From contig JACDQD010000001.1 in assembly GCA_019843655.1 (NCBI GenBank), forward strand, positions 47,426,443 to 47,490,442: a stretch of 64,000 bases of DNA. The letters run 5' to 3'. This DNA comes from Lethocerus indicus (Eukaryota > Arthropoda > Insecta > Hemiptera > Belostomatidae). The translations under genes and the position numbers were made by a program. The notes under the pieces were generated by a model. It had not been told where the DNA came from and did not search any database. It saw nothing but the letters and a program-made list of their open reading frames with translations. Below are positions 13,021-25,500 of the stretch, piece by piece. Every line of letters starts with the position of its first letter. The first letter of the stretch is position 1.

Positions 13021-14739
13021 TAAAGACCAAACCAGCGAGAGGAGGCAGAAACACACGAAATCTACGGTATTCCAACCCCTCGTAGATCACAAAACAGGTA
13101 TTTTAGATTAACCATGAATATACCTAGCCTTCCGTTGGCAAATAACTTTTCGTCCCGACTCTGGCATCCGAAAAAGGCGAAATTCGGGCGAAAAAATTCG
13201 GCCGTCCAACCGGAAGTTCCGGTTCGCCCAATCGGCCGGAAAACTGGTTTCGTCTTTTCTGGCCGACAGTTTATTTATACCTGACCTCAGGTCCGGACTC
13301 GGCCGCGGAGGAGTTCTTGACCTATCGCCCACTACGTCGAGGGTTCCTCCAGTATTTTGTCGTCCTCTGGAGTTTTTTTACTTACCAGCAAATTATGACT
13401 TATTTTTACTAGCATTTTTTGTGCAACGAACGTGAAAATTGCGTAATAATGTGGGCGAAATTGGAAATATTTTTAAAACGGGGAATTCTACTGAAATATT
13501 CGAATAACTCGATTTTTATGATATTATTATTATACGATTCGGTTTTTGTAAACGATTGCTTTTAATAAACTTATTAAGGGGTCCGCCAGCGTTTGTCATA
13601 TTGTCCCTGCGATGTGACTCCACTCGCTTGTGCTAAACTGGTATCGGCTTCTCTCCACCTACACTACTGCTATAGTAAGAGTGACCGGGACCGGACAAAT
13701 GGAACTTTCGGTCGGGTGGCCGAATTTTTGCAGACCGAAACCACTGCATACTTTTAAAAGCCTCGCTCCTGGCTGTTAATAAATAACCTGCGATAATTAC
13801 GACTGGGAAGTAAACACCGAGCGGCGGCCTCGGGATCGACGCCAAATCCTCGAGATTCTTTGACCTTTCGGGCCGAGCCGTGTGGGCTTTTTCAATTTTC
13901 AAGGACCTTCTCGAAAAGTGTATTCTTTATCTACGAGTCAGGGACACCCGACGTTCAATGGGCTCCTAACACGGGGTATAAATGATACAATCATCGCTAA
14001 TTCTATTTCCCTGGCAAAAGTGGGCAATAATAAATTATTATTCACGCGATAGTCTTCTCTCTTTTGGCCTTAAGTTGGATATGTTTCGCCTTTTCGCAAT
14101 ATTCAGGCACCTGGGCTACATAAATACATGCATCTAGGGGGCCTAGAATTTAATTATTGAACTATTCGTAAAAGTTAATTATAAACACATTTTTTTAATA
14201 AAATACTTTATCCAGAGTTTCCTGGCAACCCCCCAATCACTGGAGTTCGGTTTCGTTGAACTCCGATGTTTTCGGCGTTACGCCTTCGCGATCCTCGGGT
14301 TGGTGAACTTCCAATTAGGCTAAGGTTAATGCTGTAGCGCTTCTGTATCGTATTAAAGCACCTTGAGGGGATGAGCCCGGACCATTACCGAGTTAATTAA
14401 CAACCGTAAATTGGTTGAATATTTTTTTAAACTTCCTTTGTTCCGAGGCCTCGCCACAGAATTGGTTTAAAATACGGCCGAGTTGGTTTTAACTCCGGGA
14501 TGCTGAATATTAATATGGAGTGGTTACCTGCCCGGCACTAATCTCACAATTCGGAAGACGACATTATTTTATAATTTGCATTCGTCTTAATTACATTTTC
14601 CTAGTCTAATCGGGATCAGTTTCTTGACAAATTTATACTGGTAAATCGATCGGAAATTAAAAACACTAATAGAATTGAAAATTAAACGGAATAGTATTTA
14701 TCGCGTATAACGCCTATATATCTTTCCTATTAATCAGTT

Positions 14740-14790
14740 ATGGACTACCGTAGTTTTCTCGATGTTCTGTCTCCTCTAGCCGCGTTGTCA
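14740..14790. repeat. Terminus fragment of the foldback family
   Basis: CTACCGTAGTTTTC followed by TGTTCTGTCTCCTCT matches the outer end of the 12.28-kb element (TACCGTAGATTTCG followed by TTTCTGTCTCCTCT). The rest of the copy is not recognisable. Confidence 0.5.
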
Positions 14791-15628
14791 GTAGGGCAGT
14801 GAGTGGCTCTGGCATCGGTTATTCGTACAGCATGGTCACTTCGTTCATACAGCTGGGTTTGCCCCACAAGCAACCAATCAATTTATCTATTTACCAGCAC
14901 AAATTGTCAAGAAACTGATCAGTATTAGCCAGGGAAAATATAATGGGATGAATACAAATTATAAAATAATTGGCGTATTCCGAATCGCGAAGAAATCTAT
15001 AGTATACTTTTGTTGTTTAACAGCCAGAAAATATATTCCCAGTTTTTTCAATAAAAAGAAAGGTTCCCACCGCCATGTTTAACGTTAAGAGTTGCAATAA
15101 AAAAAGTAAATAGGAGAAATTTGCCGACATAATGCTACTGAAGATATAGGGTAAGCCCGGCTGGTAGTGGAAACGCCAAGAAATATGATGTTTACAATAG
15201 CCGTTCGATGAAGCGTGGCATAAACGTGCGGAAAACAGGGCATCGGCGGAGTTTTCCACCCGTTGCCGTTCAATTGTCCTTCCACCGTGTCCCACTTAGG
15301 CTTGAGAATTCAAAAAACTCGGAAGGCGGATACTGTGCGCAGGATAAGCACATGGCGCTGACCAGAAAACAAATATCGTCTTCCGTCCACGGCTTGAAAA
15401 CCGCTTTGCAATGTCGGGAAACTGTTAAAAAAATAAATAAATGAGGTTGGTTCGAAATCAGATATAAAAAGATCATTTAGCGAAATTCCCACTTTCAAAA
15501 TGAGGATTGTGAATATATCATTCTGTGAGTTTATTTTGCAACCACACGATAATCAGAGCCGTTTAACGAACGGATCTAAATGGAAAAATGACATCAAACC
15601 AAAACAAGGACAGAACACACACACATGT

Positions 15629-15630
<2 letters not shown>

Positions 15631-15684
<54 letters not shown>
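15631..15684. repeat. (TA)n microsatellite
   Basis: Uninterrupted TA dinucleotides, preceded by a short (AC)n and TGTG. The open frames that run through it on both strands are artefacts of the repeat. Confidence 0.97.
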
Positions 15685-15689
<5 letters not shown>

Positions 15690-15694
15690 ATAAT

Positions 15695-15850
15695 ACAACC
15701 CCCACAAGTACAAGTGTAGTGACCGTGCAGAGAGGATGACCCATAAGCATCCAATGCGCCAGTGACTCACCACCCCAGTGACAGAAACAGGTACTTAAGA
15801 CGATGGCGACTAGCCATTCCGGCCAGAGGAGACAGGAGATGGCCGATGCA
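15695..15850 (+). mobile_element. Diverged right-arm copy of the foldback element
   Basis: ACAAGTGTAGTGACCGTGCA, GAGGATG, CATCCAATGCGCC, then a GACGATGGCGA block and GAGGAGACAG follow the order of the right arm at 12.91-13.05 kb. The hammerhead box is decayed (GAAA is missing). The copy directly abuts the (TA)n tract at 15631-15684. Confidence 0.65.
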
Positions 15851-18800
15851 GGTACCCTGAAGGTTTCGGCCTTCCGATGAGTGGTCCCCCCAGCACGAAT
15901 TAAAGAAGATATTAAGTGGATAAATGCGAGCGCCTCCACAGCAGGGGCAGAGCGAGACTCCCCCTGCTCGAGAGAGTACGCCGGTATCCGGCTAAGACTC
16001 TCGGGTTCCTGGCCAATCGATAAACCGGATATTATCAGTCGAATGGAAACTAGGCAGATATAGGGGCTTACCACCTTTATGGAAAAACCATCATGGGAAA
16101 AGAACAGTGGTCAGGAACTAAAAATAAATTGACATTAAGACGTAACATGTGCTCGAAACTAAAACCATAATGTTTTTTCGCTCGTTCTAGTCGTCTAGGC
16201 GACTGTTCTGCACGTTGCGCATTTAAGCCGGGCTCGGGCACGACTTTGTATAGACGTTTGATTCGCGTCTCGAATCGGGAGCACGGCGGATGGGACCGCC
16301 AGTGTGTGACGACTGACCGCGGCTGAGTGAACCACTTTCCTCGACCGCAGTGCTCAGCGACGGCTTAAATATTATTTTCTGAACCCTATTGCCCTGACGT
16401 ACCGCATAACGGTAAACAGAATTCTGATTTCAGATCCGATCTTGCCCGTTTACAGCGTCGCTGTTAGCGGCGGCCGTGGGACGCCTCGTAAAATAAAAAA
16501 TAAATTGATTCCGTCGGCCTTTCCTCCTTTAGAAATGGCCCGACAAATTCGAAGGCTTCGACATTAAAGAAATCTACAGAGAGCATCAGCAAAGCATGAA
16601 AGAGAATCAGAATGGAATAGGACAAAACATGTTTGACATGAGCGATTGTACACGAATCAAGTTGATCCGAATATGTTGACATTTTATAATGGATCGTGTA
16701 AGCTCGCGGGAGAAACGAGCTGCAAGCGAGCTGAATGCTTCCCGGACAGAACCCCAGACATCTAGTGAGAAGGAGCTAGTTAAATACATTAACACTCTAG
16801 CGGTGTTTTTCTATTATTTTCCGTCTTTCCGGAAAGAAAGACTTCTTTGCCTCAAAAGATGTGGAATTGTGTCGTGTTTACGTATCCGTAAAACGCTTAC
16901 GGGTATCTTTTGACCGTGTCGAGAAAACTATAAAAACGTTTTTTTTTTTGGAATCAAATGTCGATGAAACCGTTTGTCCGGCATTGTTGGCTTGGTAGCA
17001 TTGTTGAATCGGTCTCTGTTGTCACCTTATTTTGTTGTTTCTTTCAGAATATTGTAATATACCGGTTTTCATTATTTCTAACTTTTTTAAATGTTCAGCT
17101 CCTAGTTCTCTTGGAGTTTACACAAACCATTATAAAATGGAAACTTTCACGGAACACAACATTGATTTGGGTGGACGTCTGACGGGACATTCTTCAGATA
17201 CAGGAGACCCGAAAAACTATAGAGAGAGGGACCGGTGTTCTCTTCGTAATTTGCTGGAATTTTCCAGTTGTGGACCGAACTCCCGACCGATGAACCGAAC
17301 GGAATTCGTGAATTTTTAAGCAAATATTTAGTTTTTTAATACTCTCTTTATTCCCACTATTGGCCACTTCATTTCAAAAATTCTTTTGTCGTTTACAGCA
17401 CGGGAATGATTTACTTTTGTAAATGTACCGTTGTACGATTACTAACGGCGTCAATTTAGGCCGGAGGATGTCTGTTCCAATGTTTTTTGCTCAAAATGTT
17501 GTTTGGCATCAAAACATCCCGATTTATGCCCCGGTCTTTATGAACGTCCGTACATAATGCGTATTTACGTGGCATAAATATGTTGATTTGAATCTGCGGT
17601 ATATTGGATGGCACTCGTTGCTAATGGCGGGTTGATTAAGGCGGTCGGCTCTGAATGAATGCTCTGCTAACGTTACGGGCCGCACTACCTCCGATGGAAA
17701 CCTGTGTCAAGTATGAACTTAATCGCATAACAATTAGCCGGCCTCCTTCCTCTGCTGACTTATAAACGTCCAGCCATTAAACGGGTGTTTTGTTGAATTG
17801 AATAACGGATTTCGAAGCGTCGTCCCCAATTTTCCATGATCTCAGCGCCAATTGTGGTAGTCCTAGTTACCGACTGGTGGAAGTGATCCTTATCAATGTT
17901 ATTTATTACCGCGGCATGTTAAGTATTTAAAAGAGCAATCTGTCTCTCCCCTATGTGCCATACTATATATCCCCTGAGCTATAACAGTTTACCGAATATT
18001 TTACAAATCGAAATAGTATTCTTTCATTGTTTCAAACTCATCCCCAGTACTATGTACACACACAGCTTTTTATTCTTATCATTTTGACGCGTCCCGTCAA
18101 CCTAATGTTAATATGGATTTTTATATTGTGAACTTGATGGCTAAGGTCATATTCCACCTCCGTCCGTTTTTAGTCTAAATGCTTTAGTGGTCTAAATTTA
18201 CGGTATAAGTCGGTTTTTTGAGTGGAATATTCACGTAACGTGCCAAATACGCAAATAATTAGAGACTCGTACCCAGCGTCTGTAGGTATGTTCAGCATGA
18301 AACACGCGGTACTATTTCATCTAGGAGCTTGGAGAAGGAACTGTATATCGGCGGTCAGAAGAAATGGTCGGTTGTCACGGACCGATTGTCCCGGAGGGCA
18401 CTCTATTTGCCCGACGTTTCGCTCCAACGACTCCTCCTTTCCGTCCATATTCTCAGTTTACGCTCATTCCCCTTAGCTTTTTTGGGGCTAAGGGGCTTCT
18501 TTATAGCCTATAAAGGTGCGTTCACCTTTAAAAAGGAGCCGGTAGCCTCGATGGTCTCGGGTACCTGCCACGAGTAATATTTATTTATTAAGTGTTCGTT
18601 GACATACAACCGAAATTTCAGGAGAATTTTTGGTTAGAAAATCCAGCATTCGTATTCAATATTCTTCGCGCCCACTTCGCTCATCCACTTTTTGAAGACA
18701 TGCGCCACCGGGATTCGAACGGGCTACGGTAGATCGGTGCGAAATTTTCATTTTATGTTAGTTGAAAATTAAAACCTACCTACTTTAAATTTAAAGTAAA

Positions 18801-19180
18801 GCTTTTTGGATAGGGATCCCTAAGCTATTCCTATACCGGCTCCGTTTAAAAAATACTGTCACTCAGGTTTAAGATACCGGGATATTTCATACCTCCATTT
18901 CATTAGGAAGAAAAAATTTTGTGCAACCGCAAAGAAAATGTATAACCATTCATAAATGGTGCATACATATGCATAATTAAATGTATGTAATAATGTAGAA
19001 CAAATACCTTAAGAATGGAGTAAATATGAAAATTCGGATGTTTTAAGCGATTTCTCGCCTCAGCTTATCAGGCATGTCAGTTCCTCCCGTTTTCTATCGG
19101 TGATAATCATGTTAATTCTTCTTTGTGCGGGTAAACGGCAGTTGTGGCGATGGCGCTAGCAGTCACCAAGCGTCATTCAC

Positions 19181-19216
19181 GCTACTGACGATGGCGAAAC
19201 GCCGAAATCCGGGCTC
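19181..19216 (+). repeat. Hammerhead-like motif, core kept, cleavage side decayed
   Basis: GCTA, CTGACGA, T, GGCG-AAA-CGCC and GAAA are all present, with a 4-bp stem II stronger than in the 12.3-kb copy. After GAAA the sequence is TCCGGGCTC rather than CCGGTC plus a stem I partner, so the cleavage dinucleotide and stem I are lost. It is a relic, or a variant that would need a trans partner. Confidence 0.5.
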
Positions 19217-22200
19217 TTAACTCGGTCTTCGGTAGCCCATCGTGAACAGCGTCACAGACGCTCATACGCAATTAAAAAAATGTTTTCCTCGCTGAGCGAA
19301 GTTCGGCGGGAAAACTGGCCGGTACCGTACAACGGAAATCCGTCTCGTCTCATGCATTATCCAGAACGATCGGTTTTTTTGCATATTCCCCCTTTAGCAT
19401 TTCGCACATGTTTCATGTTGAGAATGTTGAAGTTGAATGCCCATTGTCCCTGTTGTAAAATCCGTGGAAACCCCGGATCGGTGCTCGTTCGGCCGTTCCC
19501 GCGTTTGTATTCGATTCAAAATCGTCTCCCATGTTTGTTTATTATTCGAGGTTCGACCCGTGATAATCGCTAGTTGTCGCCGGGTTCAATCTGAATTTTT
19601 TCCCGGCGCTCCACCCTCCTGACAACGGCGTTTTAACAATGTACGATCGAGAAATTGTTATTTCTGTTAAATTTATACCGATCATGTCTTACGGTCATTA
19701 TGGAAAGAAAGTTGTTTAGTATGACGCTGCTTCCATTCTAAACATTTAGCCACTTTGTGAGCATCGATGCGAGTGGAGCGATGGAGTTAATAACTCCTAC
19801 GATGGAACTACCGAATTCGAATATTTATTTAGGAGGGAGAGTTATAAGAGAACCGTTATTAAAATTGAAATTTTAATTAAGATGCTTTCTTAATTACGAC
19901 GTTTATTCATTCGGACTTCTTTTCGTACGGATTTTAACGATAAATTTAACCGATACTTATTACTTATACTTTTTACTTAGACTGGGGTTTTCTCGGAGCC
20001 TTGTTGAAAAGTAAATGGATAATTCGGAGGGTAAGGTACCTTCGATGAAAATGATTTTTTTTGCATTTCATTCATTCTTAAGGCTTGTTTGTGTGAAAGT
20101 CTTACTCTCGATACAGCCTGGCGACCGGTCGTTAAGGCCGGAACTAATTTATTTCCTATTCGTCGACGGCCAATTCTTGCCGTTGGACCATCTCTCCTGA
20201 CTAAAACGCGCAAACGGTATCGACAAAACGACAACATTTAAAAGCTCAGCAAAGAAGAACAGTTTTTACCGAAATCTCCGAGGCTAAATACGAACGGAAG
20301 TTCATTACTGGACGCCTCTGAAATGAGTGTGTTTCGGTCGGATCGCACTGCGCGTGGGCTCGTCGTTCCGTGGGTGCGACGCCCACCGCTTCCCCGAAAT
20401 TAAAACAAGAGCTCCGATTTTTAATTCCCTTCCTGGACTTATAACCGGCCGAAAGGCTCCAGTTTTACTGCCCCCTTATTGCACCCGATAAATTTCGCCC
20501 GATTTAAGGAGGCGATAAAAGTAAATAAAAATCCATGTAAATTGCGACCGACAAATTTCTAACGATTATTCGTTGCTTGGAGTATCGATATTATCAATCA
20601 GATGTAAGTGATAGAAATCGGTTAACTGGTCATAAATTCTAACGGGTGTATCGAGGTTATGTGATCGATTCCGATTTACAACTGAAGTAAAATTCGGTCC
20701 ACCACCGGCTTTGATCTCCCCGATTCTTTGGCGTGTAACGATGTCGCCGGTATTTACTTTGCACGTTCGCCCGCATTGAAAACACAAAGGAGAAAAGTAG
20801 CTCTGCGTTTTTAGTGTTACGAGCCGATCGGTTCGCGACGTTTATAGTTTTAAGCTTCAGTTGCAATTTCGAATTTTGTGCCGAAAAATAAAAACTCGCT
20901 ATTATTACTATAATTTATGTTTAAGAACAACGTTTCATTATTTGAGTCGGACCACGGCTGAATTGTTCGGCCACCTCTGGTGTATGTATAAGTTTTTCGA
21001 GGCAGTAATGATCCTGGATAGCATGAGGGAGTGCAGTTGGCACTGTGAATTGGACGCAATAGTTTTGTACGCAATATTTAAACAGTCAGGGAGTCACACC
21101 CAGAAGACTAATAAGGCTGTTGGTGAGGCCTACGCTAGGACTGTGGGCGAAACCAATGCCCATCTAATTAACTGGATGGCGCCCTGAAACACTCGCGACT
21201 TCCGGAAATTGAGATCCCGAAACGGGTCTTCCAGGTATAATTGTCACGCCGTTATGGGTCGTACGACCCACGGCCAGAATTACAATATGTTCGCGAGGCA
21301 TCGAAAGTACACGGTTAGGGAGGGTCTGCCGTCCCAACACCCCGTGACACTTGAAACCCCGTTTAGGTCGGTATTAATAGTTGCCAGCGGCGTATGCCTA
21401 TCGGTCCAGCAGTTAACTCGCAGTTATCTGCAGTTATCGTTACACGATACGTGTAACGTTCAACACCCCTCGCAAGTATTGAGGCATTAACGGTAGAATG
21501 AGAAGAATCCAGAGGATGGCAGTCGTCCTGGATATTCATCTTCTGTCGACTTGTCCTCATGAGAAACTCGGAAATCGATTGCCTAGGGCGCGGAAAACAG
21601 AATGGAATGAATACCAAAAAATCTACTCTCTACTAGACTTTAACTGAGATTAAGAGACGCCAACAAAACTGAAGCGGGTCTTACCCGCGCTGATAACCGG
21701 ACACCAAAAAATCGATTTTTAGTAGCTGACTAAAGCCTAGTACACGCCAATTAGAAAAAATCTCCTCCGTGGTCACCATCCCCAGGGAACTCACCTGCGT
21801 CATCACTGCTTGGAAGAAATGTACTTTCACCCTTAGGGAAAGTAATCCGTTGAAGAAAGATGGTTGGCGGAAGTCTGGACCCCTGTTATATCACAAAACC
21901 GGTCCCTCCTCGCCCCCGGGTATAACCGGAATGCGTATTGCCGGTTTGAAAAGGCAATACCGAAAGGTTGCCCTCCGGGTTTGTCTTCTCGATGCCCAGG
22001 ATAGGCCGGAATCCAATGAAAGTAAACATCAATTAATTGTTCCTTCAAAACGGATCCTAATTTTAAACAGGGCTGCTCGGTACCCACTCGCGGTAAGACC
22101 GGGTTCGGCTTTTAGCCCCAGTTTTACTCTTACCTAACAGTTTTACTCTTATTAATACCAACTAAAAATGGTGAGAAATCAAAACAGGTCTGACCGATAT

Positions 22201-22559
22201 TTCGTTTCTATTTTACAAATCGACTTAATAGAAACCGGACTATCGTTTCCTTTATTTTGGAAAAAAATTAAATAAAGGGCCGATTTCGAACGGATTTCGA
22301 ATTTTATATTTAAAATTCCAATCTCCGATTTATACCAGAGGTGTACTGGTGTATGGGTCGAGCGGCCTACGAATCAGCCAGAGGCCGACATTCGCGAAGT
22401 CTAACATAATTGCGCCGAATAAAAAGTTCGTAAACAGCCCTTAGGAAATCGTTACGCGCTCGGTACCGATTGCTCGTTATTGACAAACGTCTTGTAAGCT
22501 GTACAGTAAAGTTTCATAGTGTCGCCGGTCACGTTTGCAGGGATGAAGGAGTGCTAAGC

Positions 22560-25500
22560 ATGAGATTGTTCAGAAGACGGAGCTCGGATCCAAGCCCACA
22601 GCTGGTCAGCCTCGCGCCCCTCATACAGGAAAGCGACGGCGAAGTTGCCAAACAATGGCAAACGAGATCGGGCAACGCCTCTCCCGTCGCCAAAGGGCCC
22701 GCCACTCCCGTCTCGGGATCTCCCAAAGGGACTAGGAAGGGTACGTAGTTATTTTACTCGTTTATCGCCTTTCGATAATATTACGATGACAAATAGGTTT
22801 ACTACGTAATACATTCGCTTCCTTCTAGGCCTAGCGACATGGGGGAAAAAAGTCGGGAAGAAGTGGGAGCAGCTGAAAAGGAGCGACTCCTCCGAAATCC
22901 TGGGGTCGACCGTCGGCAAAAGAAACCAGTGGACACCGAATAAGTCGACCGTCTCCGGGACCTCGCCGGGGACCCAGGCCAGGAACAAGAGGGTCTCCAG
23001 GGTGGAGTCGCTCAGGCACATCTTCGTCCGGGGGACGACCAACGTAGCCAACAACGCTCCCAAGAAGTCGCACAACCCGGACTACGCCTCCAACCCGGGC
23101 CGGCCCAACTCCACCGAATGGGTGAAGGAGGAGTGCCAGAAAGGGATAACCGACCTGTACAACCTCAACAGCCTGCTCCTCTCCGACGAGGAAACGCACA
23201 AGGAAAAACGACCCCAGCCCCAGTCCGTCAAGTTCCAGAGGAACCCTATCGAGACGGTCTTGGAAAACCCCGTCGAGGAGAACGGCCCCCCCGATCGAGG
23301 TCTCCCACTACCCGTCTTCGAGTGCGCCGACCCCGTGTCCAAATCGGCGAGCCAGGACGATCTGCCGTCGAAAATTAAAAAGGCGGCCGCCGAACAGTCG
23401 ACGTCCTCCCTCGACCAGTGGCAGATGGGGGGCTCCGACTCGGAGACCGTGCACGAGGAGCCGCCGTCGCGCCTCTCCGAGGAGACCAGGAAGAAGTGTC
23501 TCTCCCTGGAGGAGCAGGCCCGGGCCCGTTTTCACGGAGAGCCCGTTTCCGTACCCAAGCGAAAAACCCAAGCGGCAGCCAAAATACGGCCCGAATCGAT
23601 CGGCAGCGTGCCGGTCAATCTGAGAGCGCAGCCCCACCTCAAGGAAATATACAATTTCCTGAGCAATTTCCTGACTGTGAAATCGGAAGAGAGCGGCTAC
23701 GAGAGCGACTCGACGCGGAACGGAGTTGAAACTCCCAGTCGGGGCTTATTCGCCGGGGATGGCCCGGGCGGTGAGTCCTCCCCCTACCGCTACGTCGAGC
23801 GGATGCCTGAGCCCGACCGGTATTCGTTCCCGAAGAAACCCGGGAAGAGGGGGGACGTCAAATACCTGGACCCGGCGGCCGATTCCCTCTACGACCGGAG
23901 AGATCCCAACCCGGTCGACGACTCGATGGTCTGCAAAAATTGCAAGTCGACCGAGCGGAGGAGCTCCGTACCGACGCTCGAGAACGAATTCAAACGGATC
24001 TGCCTCGTCAAAAAACCCAACGAAGATCTCGGACTCGTCATCGGAAAGAAAGACGCCACATTACAGTGTTGCACCTATATCATCTCCAGTATTGAACCCG
24101 GCAGCGTAGCTCACAGGTAACCTACCCCCAATTTATTTTGTCTCGTTTAAATTTAATTTCCCAATCGATAATCCACTTCGATGATCGAAGTTTGATTTGT
24201 CCAAATCGAAAGAATAAAGATATCTATCGATAACTATTAAATATTCTTTTTATTTGGGCATTATTGTGAAATTCTCTCAATTCACTTATTTTGTTTGACA
24301 AGAACTATTACGCGAATTACCTTCCCTTCGGAAGACACTACACCTCGCAAATTATAACGGCGAAATAACGAACGATATATTTTAGTTAAGAGATTAACTG
24401 TATTGCAAAATTTAAGACGCATACAGGAATACCGCCATTCTTTCGATCTCCTTTCCCCACGCGCTATTTAATTATACTAGAACCGGTTTGGCTTCTCGCC
24501 GTCCTCAATAGCATTCGGCAAGTACATTAGCGAAGCGCTTACGCATATCGACACTGAGTGGTTCCGTCGGTTCTCTTCACGGTATCGACAGCAACAGTGC
24601 GATCGTGCAGACAGCACTTTGGAAAATTCCTCCGTTTATTCTTCCAAAACTATCAGCCAGTTTTGGACAGAATGAAAGTAACGAGCCCATGGCAGTTCCC
24701 AAGTAGTCACCTCTCGATACCTCCTTTCTCTATACCGGTAGCAGGATACCAATATATAATGAGAGTAATCGAAGAGGTCCAACATAGTAATTAATGGTTA
24801 GTGTTCGGGTGACGGAATTTCCAATGTCGACCGATTAAAATAGCCGAAATCCTTAGGTCCAGAGTACTCGCTAGATTATTTAATTTAACGTGCGCTTTTT
24901 TCTTTTATTTTAAGGGACGGAAGGCTGAAAACTGGAGACGAAATCATCAAAGTCAATGGCAACCGGTTGAGAGGACTGACTATACTGGAAGCCAAGAGAC
25001 TGCTGTTGAGCTCGCCGACGGAAATCGAAATAGTGATAAGCCGAGCGGTCTCTGAACTGGACGAGGCGGACTCGAGCCGTCCGTTCACCGCTCAGAGCTA
25101 CAGCTACGAAAGCCTCTCCCCGTTCCACGATCAGAAGGGGGCACCCTCGGGCGGTCCGACGACCGAAGCGAAAGCGGACCCGAAGAAGAAGTACGCCCCG
25201 AGCAAAGCCGGCAGCGCTCTCAAGAACAGGTTCGGAAAGCCGCCGATAGTACCCGAGGACAAGAAGGAAACCGACCCCCTGAAGACCGGCATGCGGAAGT
25301 TCTCATGCTATAACGACCACGCCGGTTGCCGGAGTGGAGCCGACGCCGCCAACAAAATGCTCAAGTCGATCAGGCCCAAATCCCTCACTCTGTCCATATT
25401 CACCGTAACCTTCCAGAAGGGGCCGGGCAACAAGTCCTTGGGCTTCAGCATAGTCGGCGGACAGGATTCGCCCAAAGGGAATTTGGGCATATTCGTTAAA

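Larger units (their letters stand above)
12280..13079. mobile_element. Foldback (long inverted repeat) element with hammerhead-like motifs
   Basis: Two arms of about 270-290 bp (about 12280-12550 and 12787-13079) are inverted copies of each other around a spacer of about 240 bp. Shared arm words include GAATACCGTAGATTTCGT, GTCTCCTCTCG, TCGGCTGCTCGCCATCTTC, ATCCTCACTGCACTGTCA and GGTTGGGAGGGATTTTGTTA. The left arm lacks about 20 bp present in the right arm. No coding capacity was seen, so the element is non-autonomous. The right terminus runs through GGTATTCCAACCCC, a word that recurs at 35.47 and 61.93 kb. Each arm carries a hammerhead-like motif about 50 bp from its outer end, in opposite orientation. 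The motif links the element to Penelope-like retroelements, whose terminal repeats often carry hammerheads; that link is inference. Confidence 0.8.
13080..22540. other. Gene-free CpG-bearing region with decayed repeats
   Basis: No supported exon was found. Recognisable pieces are a terminus-like fragment at 14740-14790, an element arm at 15695-15850 next to a (TA)n tract, hammerhead-like relics near 13.64, 18.40 and 19.19 kb, and a GC-rich stretch at 16190-16360 that could be a promoter or an untranslated exon but carries no decisive motif. The open frame at 16689 (starts MDRVSSREKRAAS) looks mildly protein-like, but it has no strong donor and no recognised domain. Confidence 0.5.

Noticed and set aside
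15500..16074. Open frames on both strands with long Ile-Tyr runs
   Set aside because: They are translations of the (TA)n microsatellite and its flanks.
16689..16913. Frame starting MDRVSSREKRAAS
   Set aside because: Mildly protein-like start, but the rest degrades into hydrophobic noise, the possible donor (GTGTTT) is weak and no family is recognised.
18700..18745. tRNA-like B box (GTTCGAATCCC) on the minus strand
   Set aside because: The T stem does not pair and no A box or acceptor stem is present upstream. At best it is a remnant of a tRNA-derived SINE.
20850..21490. Overlapping frames of 69-108 residues on both strands
   Set aside because: No recognisable domain, no splice support and frames disagree; likely chance in CpG-rich DNA.
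22749..24109. Several antisense and alternate-frame ORFs over the PDZ gene
   Set aside because: Shadows of the GC-rich sense exon, which alone shows PDZ motifs and consistent splice phases.
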